Below, in pieces: positions 49,153 to 64,000 of a stretch of 64,000 bases of DNA. This DNA comes from Acanthamoeba castellanii str. Neff (lineage: Eukaryota > Discosea > Longamoebia > Acanthamoebidae), in assembly GCF_000313135.1 (NCBI RefSeq), contig NW_004457466.1, positions 240,772 through 304,771 of the forward strand, written 5' to 3'. The translations under genes and the position numbers were made by a program. The notes under the pieces are model-generated. The model made no database searches. It had not been told where the DNA came from and saw only the letters and a program-made list of their open reading frames with translations. Every line of letters starts with the position of its first letter. Position 1 is the first letter of the stretch.

Positions 49153-49751
49153 ATGGCCAGCCTGATGCAAGCGATCAAGTGCGTGGTGGTCGGCGACGGT
49201 GCCGTCGGCAAGACCTGCCTGCTGATCTCCTACACGACCAACGCCTTCCCCGGCGAGTACATTCCTACGGTCTTCGACAACTACTCTGCCAACGTGATGG
49301 TCGATAACAAGGCCATCAACTTGGGCCTCTGGGACACGGCCGGCCAGGAGGACTACGACCGTCTCCGCCCGCTGTCCTACCCGCAGACCGACGTCTTCCT
49401 CATCTGCTTCTCGGTCACCTCGCCGCCGTCCTACGAGAACGCGCGCAACAAGTGGAACGCCGAGATCATGCACCACTGCCCGACCGCGCCCAAGCTGCTG
49501 ATCGGCACCAAGTGCGACCTGCGCAGCGACGCCGATACGATCGCGCGGCTGGCCGACAAGCACATGCAGCCCATCCAGCCGGAGCAGGGCGAGAGGCTGG
49601 CCAAGGAGATCGGCGCCTGCAAGTACGTCGAGTGCTCGGCCCGCACGCAGCAGGGCCTGAAGAACGTCTTCGACGAGGCCATCCGGGTCGTGCTCAACCC
49701 GCCCTCGTCAAGAAGAAGGAGAACAAGAAGGGGAAGTGCTCTCACTTCTAA
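49153..49751 (+). CDS. Rac-family small GTPase with an apparent -1 frameshift near the C-terminus
   Basis: Rho-family GTPase controlling actin. One exon; start 49153 ([20 protein letters not shown]). P-loop GDGAVGKT, switch [15 protein letters not shown], switch [27 protein letters not shown] and [18 protein letters not shown] are all normal. The frame read from the ATG continues past the normal end and finishes in an unrelated R/S-rich tail at 49779. One base later, the neighbouring frame gives the expected [15 protein letters not shown] and stop at 49749-49751, a polybasic tract and CAAX box (CSHF). The shift falls around 49697-49708 in a CCC/GCC context. With one extra base the protein would be 199 residues, the normal length. 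A sequencing or assembly indel is the simplest explanation; a true frameshifted, non-prenylated allele is the alternative. Confidence 0.92.
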
Positions 49752-49882
49752 CCCATCCCAAGCTCCCTGCACCCTGTAAAAATGATAACATTAAAAAACC
49801 AAATCACAACATTCAAATGATAAAATGGTCATTTATATATGTTTGTTTTGGTGAAATAATGGTACATGGTCGATTCTACTTT

Positions 49883-56195
<6,313 letters not shown>

Positions 56196-56622
56196 TCAAA
56201 CGCAGGGAGACGCTCCCTCTCTTCTCCTCGATTATCGCTAGGTGTCCTTTGCAAAATGATCCTCCGTTCTGGCTCTTGGCATCGATTCACCTCCTCTCCT
56301 CTGCCAGGCCTCTCCCCACAATAGAGAACCAAAAATCTCTCTTCCTCTGCACACAGAGATGAGAATCCGCGACAGTGGTCGCGCAGCACGATTGTGATTG
56401 TTTTTCATTTCCGGCCAAAGCACACGGTCTGGGCACCCAAAGCTGATAATCGGTTTAGGCCGGCAAAACCAACCTTGGTTTTGGCCAGACGAGGTTAAGG
56501 TGGCGGGTGTAATGAGCGTTTTTGTTGGGGTAACGCAAACAGATCAGGAATCGGTGCTGGAAGAGAGCACGACGACGTGTAATTTTACTTGACAAAAGCG
56601 CTCCATCTTCTTCTTGTGTAAT
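56196..56622. promoter_or_regulatory. Divergent promoter region, MEKK-alpha / coronin 7
   Basis: 427 bp between start codons with no gene. Moderately lower GC than the flanking exons. No factor site could be assigned. Confidence 0.5.
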
Positions 56623-59600
56623 ATGTCGCGCTTCAGGCAGGGTTCGAAGGTACCTTAAATCTCTCTCTTCTCTTTTTGTCCCGTTCGCTGCGCAGATCTG
56701 CATTCATTCAGCGCCCTCATTCATCCTTCACCCCGCGGCAACGCATTTTGCCAATCTGGAGTGTGCGCGACTGCGCGACCAGTGTTATAATTATTTGTTA
56801 TTATTTGTGTTTTTTCCCCTATTTGTCGATTATTATTATTATTTCGTGTGCGAATAAGAGTAACTCACCCACCCCACCTGCGAAACCACCACAGTTCAGG
56901 CACGTGAAGGGCCAGGTGAGCAAGCGCGAGCTGTGGTACGCCGACGTCCAGGGTGACGTGTCCGGCGAGGCCAACCCCATCGCCGTCAGCGGCAAGTTCG
57001 TCGCCGTCGCGTGGCGCGCCACCGGTGGTGGCAGGTAACTCTCGCTCCGTGTCTCATGTGTGCGTGTGCGACGTGTCGTGTCGTGCGTGTGCGGCGTGGC
57101 GTGTGGCGTGCGTGCGCTCATACCGCGTGTGTGTGCGTGCGTGCAGTGTGGGTGTACTCCCGCTGGACAAGCCGGGCAAGAGGCAGGGCGGCGTGCCGAT
57201 GATCCACGCGCACACGGCGCGGGTGGTGGACCTGCACTTCAGCCCGTTCAACGACAACCTCCTGGCCACGGGCTCCGAGGACTGCTCGGTCAAGGTGTGG
57301 GAGGTGCCCGACGACCTGGCCAACGGGTCGACCTACTCCACGGCCAAGGCCCAGTTCAAGGGCCACGCCAAGCGCGTCGAGATGGTCAAGTTCCACCCCG
57401 TGGCCGACAACATCGTCGCCTCCGCCTCCGTCGACAAGACCCTCCGCCTCTGGGACATCAACGCCCAGTGTACGCGTCCCTCCTCATTTATGTGTTGATT
57501 TATTAATTTATTTTACTTTATTTGGATATATTTTTATTTATTCATTTATTATAAATAAATGACTGTGCTGACGTGGACTTGTGTGCGTGTGGCCGTGAGC
57601 AGCTGAGAAGCTTTCGGGTGCCTTCCCCGACAGCGTGTTCTCCTTCGATTGGAACTACGACGGCAGCCTGATCGCCCTCACCACCAAGGACAAGAAAGTC
57701 CGCGTTTTTGACCCGCGCTCCCGCTCCGTCGTCCAGGTACTCCTTTCGTGCGCGTGCGTGTGCAGTCGTGTGCGGTCGTGTGTGCGGTCGTGTGCGTATG
57801 GACGGAGGCTGACGGGTGATTGTGAAATGTAACGTTTGGCAGGAGGGCGCGAACCACGAGGGCGTGAAGCCTTCGCACGTGGCGTGGCTCGGCGAGCTCG
57901 ACCGAATCGTCACCACGGGCTTCAGCCGGATGCGTGAGCGCAAGTTCGCCGTCTACGACTCGCGCGACCTCAGCAAGCCCCTCACCACCAACACCCTCGA
58001 CTCCTCGACCGGCATCGTCATCCCCCTCTACGACAACGACGCCCGCATCCTCTACCTCGCCGGCAAGGTGCCCTCGCGCCACCACATCCCCAGCTGATCG
58101 TTTGTCGTCACGACGTGAAGGCCTGGACTGACTGGCGGCGCACTGTGTGCGTTCTACGACCACGACTAGGGTGACGGCAATATTCGCGCGTATGAGATCC
58201 TGGAGACGGCCCCGCACTACTCGGAGCTGCCCGCCACCATCTCCGACGTCGCTCAGCAGGGCATTGCCATCGTACGCTTTTCTTTCTCTTTCCCTTCGCC
58301 CGCCGTTGAGGGGGTTGGCTCACCCTGTTTTGTGCGGTGCTGACGATGGTGCGACCGCATCACAACAGCTGCCCAAGCGTGCGTTGAACGTGATGGACTG
58401 CGAGGTGGAGCGCCTGTTCAAGCTGTCCCAGGACGACATCATCCCCGTCTCCTACGAAGTGCCCCGCAAGGTGCGTACCAACCAATACGGCCCCAACGCA
58501 ACTCTGAAGACGATCTCTTCGCTTGGTGGCTCGGTGTGCTGACGTCATCACTCGTGTTGGACGGAACCCAGACCCACAGGACCTTTGCCGAGGACCTGTT
58601 CCCGCTGACCGCGGCCAACGTGCCCGCCCTGAGCGCCGACGAGTGGTTCTCGGGCGAGACCAGGCGGCCCAACCTCATGAGCCTTGACCCCGCCAAGCGC
58701 GGTACCGTGCCTACTCGTATCACTGCAACACGCACGCACACACACAACACTAACCGGCTATTCCGCGCTTCAGGCCAAACGATCTCGTCGAGCTCTTCGT
58801 CTTCGTCTTCTTCATCGTCGTCGTCGTCGTCTTCTGCTGCGCCCGCCGCGAGCACTCCCGCGCCGGCCAAGGAGGAGACCCCCGCGCCCGCGCCCATCTC
58901 GACCTCCACTCCGCTTTCGATCTCGGTCACTGTGCCGGCCAACGCCGAAGCCGAAGTCGACGAGGACGAGGACTACGTACGCAGCCACGCCCCTCCCTGC
59001 ACCGGCCCCGTGGCCTTCAGGCTTGCCCCGCTCACACCGTGTGCGTGTGCTGTGTTACGTGCGTGCGTGTGCTGTGTTACGCGTGTGGTTCTCAGTACGT
59101 GCCCACGGCCAAGTCGATCGTGAGGCAGACCAAGTTCAGGCATCTCCTGGTCAAGCCCACCCAGCAGTCCGAGTGGTACCCGCCACCCGCCCATCATTTC
59201 CTCGTCTTCTTGTTTCGTTTTATTTTGAAATTTCTAATTTCGTTATGATAATGTTTCCATTTTATTTTCAAATCGATGCAGGGTGACCAACGTGAAGGTG
59301 GAGTCGAGCGCGGCCGACGCGTCACTGCTGAAGGCCAACGCCAAGTACTTCGCCGTGCCGTGGAAGGGCTCTGGTGGCCAGGTACGGCGCCCCATTTTTT
59401 TAATTGCAACACACACACGCACACACACACGATTCCTGTTATTTCACATATATGTGTGTGCGTGCGTGCGTGCGTGCGATTGTGTCAATCCAGGTGGCGG
59501 TGATCCCGGTCAACTTCAAGGGCAAGCTGCCCGACAAGATCGGCACCATCGAGACCGGCAATGACGCCCTCGCCTTCGAGTTCCACCCCTACCGCGATGA

Positions 59601-61480
59601 TCTGCTCTACGTGGGTCTCGACAACGCCACCATCCGCCTCTACAAGGTGCCCGACAACGACCTCTTCAAGCAGAAGACCAACCACACCGAGTTCGACGGC
59701 GTGCTCCGCGGTACGCCACTGTTTTCCATTTACATATTATATTATTATTATTATTATTATGAATTATTATTTCCTGTAAAAGAGCAAAAATTGATTTTAT
59801 TATTTTTATTATTTTTTGTAGGCCACGGAAGGCGAATTTCGAACCTGTTCCAGCACCCGAGCTCGGGCGACATCCTCGTGTCGACCTCCATGGACCTGTC
59901 CGTCCGCCTGTGGGACATCACCGCCCTCAGCGAGCTCTCCGCCATCAAGGTACCCTCCACCGCCCCTTGTACGTCCCGCCCCGCTCAACACACACACACA
60001 CAATCACACCACACACACCACACGACCGCACACGCATGCAGGGAGGTCACAGCGAGCAGATCCAGTCGGTGGTGTTCAACTACGACGGCGGGGTGATGGC
60101 GACGTCGGCCAAGGATCAGCGCATCCGCCTGTGGGACCCGCGCTCGGGCGCCAAGATCGACGAGACCGTGGGCCACGAGACCCCCAAGGCCTCGCGCCTC
60201 GCCTGGCTCGGCAACTCTACCCGCGTCCTCTCGACCGGCTTCCACAAGTCGAGCGAGCGCGAGTTCATGATCTTCGACACCCGAAACTTCTCCAAGCCCC
60301 TCACCTCCTCCCTCATCGGTACGCACACGACCCACACCGCACGACACGACGCACGACACGCACCGCGCGACACACGACACGACACACGCTGATGGTGGTG
60401 ATGGCAGGCACGGGTTCGGGCGTGTTCGAGCCGTTCTTTGACGAGGACATCGGGGTGGTGTACCTCATGGCCAACGGCGACTCGTCGATCAAGTTCTGGG
60501 AGGTGAGCGAGGAGGCCCCCTACGCCCACTACCTCACCGAGAGCCTGTCCACCCGCCAGCAGGCCAGCGTCGCCCGCCTCCCCAAGACCGCCTGCGACGT
60601 CCGAAACGTACGCGCAGCCCTCCCCTCCCTCTCTTACGTGTCGTGTCGTGTCGTGTCGTGCGTGCGGCCATGCGTGTGTTGCACGTGTCGTGTGCGGTCG
60701 TGCGTGTGCGGTCTGACGAATGTGGGTTGTGCAGGTTGAGGTGGCTCGCTTCATGAAGCTCTCCGGCTCGACGGTCGAGGAGTTCAGCGTCCGCGTGCCC
60801 AGGACCAGGGTACGCGCCACCAGGAGAACAAAGAACGAAGTGAGATATGATGGTTAGGGGGGACAATCGCTCACCGACGCACGCACACAGACCGAGTACT
60901 TCCAGGACGACGTCTACCCGCCCACCCGCGCCCACGAATCCGTTCTCACCCCGCAGCAGTGGTTCTCGGGCCAGAACGCGCAGCCTAAGCTCGTCAGGTG
61001 GGTCGTCGTTGATCGCTTTCGCTCTCTTTCTTCTCTGTCTTGAGCAACCGATCTCACCCGCTTTCGCTCTCTCTTCTCTTCTCGACGAGACCAGCCTGAA
61101 GCCGAGCGACATGACACCGCTCTCCGAGGCACCCAAGGTGGTCAGGAAGATGCGCAAGTTTGAGACCGTCGAGACCAAGCAGGACGCCGCCGACCTCAAG
61201 GACGTCGTACGCGCACCCCTCTTTTCTTCCCTTGTCTCTGTCTGTCTGTCTGTCTGCTTTGGAATTGCTTTGTTATTGCCTTGTTATTTTGTCTGGTTTG
61301 TCGTAGTTTTGTGGTTGTGATGATGACAATGACTTCGCCATCCATGGCTCTGATCACGTGACGATGCATGTGCAGGTGATGAACAAGTTCTACGGCAAGA
61401 TGCAGGAGTACAAGGAGGAGAAGGAACCGCTCCCGCAGGACCTCCAGCAGGGCGCGGAGGAGGACGAGTGGTCCGACTAA
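56623..61480 (+). CDS. CORO7: Coronin 7 / POD-1 type tandem-propeller coronin
   Basis: Long coronin with two WD40 beta-propellers, acting in Golgi traffic in animals and in actin and phagocytosis control in amoebae. Start 56623 (MSRFRQGSK joined to FRHVKGQVSKRELWY), the classic coronin N-terminus. First propeller: AHTARVVDLHFSPFNDNLLA, SEDCSVKVWEVPDD, SASVDKTLRLWDI, TTGFSRMRERKFAVYDSRDL, GDGNIRAYEI. A linker with 17 consecutive serines follows, then a second unit: PTAKSIVRQTKFRHLL, AVIPVNFKGKLPDKIGTIET, YVGLDNATIRLYKV, SAKDQRIRLWDPRSG and STGFHKSSEREFMIFDTRNF. Each unit ends with the coronin extension (YPPTRAHESVLTPQQWFSG). The C-terminus is acidic and ends EEDEWSD, as in CRN7, which ends in an acidic tail instead of a trimerising coiled coil. 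About 17 introns, many with GTGTCG or CACA repeats. Confidence 0.93.
58785..58842 (+). repeat. Serine-coding tract in the coronin 7 linker
   Basis: A TCG/TCT/TCA/AGC mixture encodes 17 serines in a row before AAPAASTPAPAKEETPA. Mixed codons suggest selection for the residue or an old expansion. Confidence 0.85.
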
Positions 61481-61705
61481 GGGCAGGGCGATGATCGTTA
61501 GAAAGTCTCCGTAGTCTGCTCCGTGTGGGCGAAAGTTGTGGGCTGACCGAATGAAAGAAGGTTCTGGTTGGTCGGGACTTTAAATACTGACCAATAGGCA
61601 TAAACCTTATATTACTTGGTAATTAAGTTCGTTTTAATCGATTAGAACGCGAGGCTACGCAAGTCAGTTTGTTTTTCGAACGTTGAATTTGGAAAGCATT
61701 TGAAG

Positions 61706-62680
61706 ATGACGGAGTACAAGCTGGTGATTTTGGGTGCCGGAGGTGTGGGCAAGAGCGCTCTCACGGTCCAGGTACCTGATCCCTCCAAGAGCAAAAACAA
61801 AATAAAAAATCTCCTGACCTCTTCATCTCGCACTATTTAGTTCGTCAATCACACGTTCCTCGAGTTCTACGATCCCACTATCGAAGGTGCCCTCTCGCTT
61901 TCTCCTCTTCTCGTGTTTTACAACCGAAGATTCATCTCAGCTTACCGCTTCTCTCTATGACTCCTGCCTCTCATCAGATTCGTATCGAAAGCAAGTAGAA
62001 ATCGATGCCATCACAACAATCCTCGACATCCTTGACACCGTACACCACTGCCCCGACGTTTGCTTCTGCTTGTTTTTAATTCCATTTAATTACTACGCAA
62101 AAAGGCACAAAATGGAAAAAAAAACCTGTACGGCTGACACCGTGGTGGGTTTGTCTGTTGACAGGCCGGGCAGGAAGAGTTCGCGGCCATGCGGGAGCAG
62201 TACATGCGACAAGGGCAGGGCTTTGTTCTCGTCTACAGGTAGCCTGGGACCCCAACCAGCAGGTCCAGCTGGGCCGTGCTTGGCTAACGCGCGCGTGTGT
62301 GTGACAGTGTGACAAATCGGTCGACGATGGAGGAGGTTACGGCGATGAGGAACCAGGTCGGGCGGGTGAAGGAGGGCGACGGCATGGCCGACGTGCCGCT
62401 GGTGCTGGTGGGCAACAAGATCGATCTCGTGGACAGCCGCGTGGTCTCCACCGACGAGGGCGCCGAGCTGGCCCGGAAGCTCAACTGCCCCTTCGTCGAG
62501 GCCAGCGCCAAGGAGCGCATCAACGTCGACGAGGGCTTCTACCAGGTGGTGCGCGAGATCCGACGCATCTCGGCCAAGAAGGCCGGCGCCGCCGGAGGAG
62601 CCAAGAAGAAGGGGGGCCGAGGCGTCACCTCAAAGGGCCGAGGCCAGTCCGGCAAGAAGAAGGGATGCCTCCTCTTCTAG
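61706..62680 (+). CDS. Ras-family small GTPase
   Basis: Signalling GTPase of the H/K/N-Ras type. Five exons. MTEYKLVILGAGGVGKSALT is the canonical Ras start with both P-loop glycines; effector loop YDPTIE joined to DSYRKQVEID; switch II DILDTAGQEEFAAMREQYMR with the catalytic Gln; GNKIDL and EASAKERINVDEGFYQVV follow. The hypervariable region is unusually Gly/Lys-rich (AKKAGAAGGAKKKGGRG) and ends KKKGCLLF, a CAAX box with preceding polybasic run. CLLF predicts geranylgeranylation or farnesylation. It lies just downstream of coronin 7 on the same strand. A TATA-like CTTTAAATAC is 119 bp upstream. Confidence 0.94.
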
Positions 62681-62834
62681 TTTCCCTTCTTCTTCACCAA
62701 AGCACACACATCTCTCCACGCACCCTAACATTTTTGCACCCACCTGTAAGATAACAAACCAGATCTTATTTTAAATAAAAATGACATTAATATCATATAC
62801 CACAAACATACTTCAATAGACGAACACAACAAAG

Positions 62835-63161
62835 ATGCAACACCCGAGGAGACCTTTTCTCTTTCTGGCGCTGGTGGGCGTGGGGCTGATTCTGACGTGC
62901 AGGCGGCGTCGGGCCAGAGTGACCGCCAGGGCTAGGTGCGCCGCTACGACCTCACCCCGGCGGGCAGCGCTGTCAACATCTACTTCGTGGTTTGCCCAAC
63001 ACTTTCTGTGCGTGCTGCCTCTACCAGAACTCGACCATGGGTTGCTCCGACCCGACCATGGGTTGCTCCGACCCGACCATCGGTGGGCCAAGTGTCCGCC
63101 GTTCGGCGGCTTCGCACTGGTCTTCAAGTACGTACGCCTGGCGTTGGTGGCGTGGGAGTAG
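62835..63161 (+). CDS. Doubtful small ORF with a 21-bp tandem repeat
   Basis: An open frame of 108 codons starts MQHPRRPFLFLALVGVGLIL, which looks like a signal peptide or membrane segment. An alternative spliced reading would join its first codons to VRRYDLTPAGSAVNIYFV and then NSTMGCSDPTMGCSDPTIGG, using plausible donors and acceptors. The two readings cannot both be right and neither resembles a known family. It may be a degenerate gene. Confidence 0.25.
   Translation: MQHPRRPFLFLALVGVGLILTCRRRRARVTARARCAATTSPRRAALSTSTSWFAQHFLCVLPLPELDHGLLRPDHGLLRPDHRWAKCPPFGGFALVFKYVRLALVAWE
63033..63082 (+). repeat. 21-bp tandem repeat, just over two copies
   Basis: Unit GACCATGGGTTGCTCCGACC plus one base is repeated, coding GCSDPTM twice in one frame. 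The last copy has ATCGG for ATGGG. Confidence 0.9.
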
Positions 63162-63533
63162 AGGGCGTCGTCCACATTAAAGGAGGTAAGGTTGGAGGTT
63201 AAATAAGGGTGGTGTACTGAGTTGGTCCCACAAGAAGAAAGAATACAAGCAGGAGAGGAGAGGTGAGAAAGGAGAGAAAAGAAGAAGGCGGAGGAGAGAG
63301 AAGGTGATGGTGGGGGAAAACACTCTCCCAAGAGTGGAAAACTTTTTCAACCTGCCCTGGCCTCTCAGCCACCCAACGCCATGCCTTTGATGCTTCCTTG
63401 TGTTGACTAGTGTAACATGCAGATCGCGTCCACTGCAAGTATTTACAGAAGACAAAGATGAGTGATCAGTAACAGCCAAAGCAACAACCACTGGAAGGTA
63501 AATGCATGCGTACTGTTTGGGGCGCGTCTGTCC

Positions 63534-63619
63534 TCAACCAAGAGAAGCCCGGAGTCTCTGTATTTCTGCTGACACATCATGCCCCGAGTTGTGCTGGTCT
63601 CGCAGCTTCTCCAGCGTCT

Positions 63620-63656
<37 letters not shown>

Positions 63657-64000
63657 ACACACACACACACACACGACAAACAGAGAGAGAGAGGGATTGT
63701 GATTAGTGGTTGGAAGTAGAGGGCAGGGAAGAGAAGGAGTACCTCCAGGTTGCTTCTTAGTTCTATACACTTCTCAAACTGCATGGACGAAGTGGCCGCT
63801 TGCATGGCCGCCTGCACTTTAGCAATGGCGCCATCCAAGAAGGGACCCACTGGTACACCGCAACAAATTACAAGGAGAGTGTGAGCGCAAGATCGCTCTC
63901 GACGTCATGAAGGCAATGTGTGGTGGGGGGGGGCGACAATTAATTGGCGTCGTACCATCCTGTCCGCCGTTGCTGCCGGGGGCAGGCCTGGGAGGAGGAG
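63534..64000 (-). CDS. C-terminal end of a UVR-motif-like protein (partial)
   Basis: Three terminal exons of a gene that extends beyond the window. They read PRPAPGSNGGQDVG, then FLDGAIAKVQAAMQAATSSM and QFEKCIELRSNLE, then TLEKLRDQHNSGHDVSAEIQ and RLRASLG, stop at 63534. The stretch MQAATSSMQFEKCIELRSNL resembles the UVR helical hairpin (AMxxAAxxxDFExAAxLRD) of UvrB/UvrC and some eukaryotic proteins. The intron between the last two exons holds a CA repeat (63619-63674). Function cannot be named from this fragment. Confidence 0.6.
63619..63674. repeat. (CA)n microsatellite in a terminal intron
   Basis: About 27 CA units with one CCA break, followed by an AG-rich run, inside an intron of the minus-strand gene. 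Confidence 0.95.

Larger units (their letters stand above)
62681..63533. other. Intergenic region of 850 bp with one doubtful small ORF
   Basis: Starts with an A/T-rich 3' region of Ras (62740-62830), then a possible small gene (listed separately), then a purine-rich plus-strand block (63230-63320). Nothing else can be supported. Confidence 0.5.

Overview
This is a gene-dense, intron-rich nuclear segment of a protist. High coding GC, 50-100 bp introns whose donors very often read GTACG, and gene content point to an amoebozoan, most probably Acanthamoeba (inference: no rRNA or other direct marker is present). The most telling gene is a MEKK-alpha type kinase that joins a kinase domain to an F-box and WD40 propeller, an architecture known from Dictyostelium. 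About 28 protein genes are present on both strands, the first and last cut by the window ends. I found no tRNA, rRNA, CRISPR array, transposon or virus gene that I could support.

Layout. 0-6 kb: 2-hydroxyacyl-CoA lyase (partial, -) diverging from a SHIP-like inositol polyphosphate 5-phosphatase with a C2 domain (+); Sm protein G (-). 6-11 kb: a cell-cycle block of PCNA (+), the small APC/C subunit CDC26 (-) and a meiotic HORMA-domain protein built from microexons (+), with E2F/MCB-like sites in the two divergent promoters. 11-20 kb: splicing helicase PRP16/DHX38 (+) and a BLTP3-like lipid transfer protein (-). 20-30 kb: M17 leucine aminopeptidase (+), an unrecognised coiled-coil protein of unusual base composition (+), a sphingosine-1-phosphate phosphatase-like PAP2 enzyme (+) and proteasome subunit Rpn3/PSMD3 (+). 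30-44 kb, mostly minus strand: GPI mannosyltransferase 4 (PIGZ/SMP3), CsbD-like protein, Ariadne RBR ubiquitin ligase with tandem UIMs, snRNA export adaptor PHAX, TRAPPC14-like protein, dynamitin. 44-49 kb: a 112-residue membrane protein, Rab18, LARP7/La-like protein, MORN-repeat protein. 49-63 kb, a signalling and cytoskeleton block: Rac (with an apparent one-base frameshift just before the CAAX tail), MEKK-alpha-like kinase, tandem-propeller coronin 7, Ras. 63-64 kb: a doubtful small ORF and the 3' end of a UVR-motif protein.

Themes. Four genes serve spliceosomal or small nuclear RNA biology (SmG, PRP16, PHAX, LARP7/La), fitting an intron-heavy genome. Rab18, BLTP3, dynamitin and the TRAPP-like protein serve membrane traffic; Rac, Ras, MEKK-alpha and coronin 7 serve signalling and actin. 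Seven divergent gene pairs have only 107-510 bp between start codons, so shared promoters are likely. Exon structures were inferred by eye from protein similarity and splice signals and need transcript confirmation.
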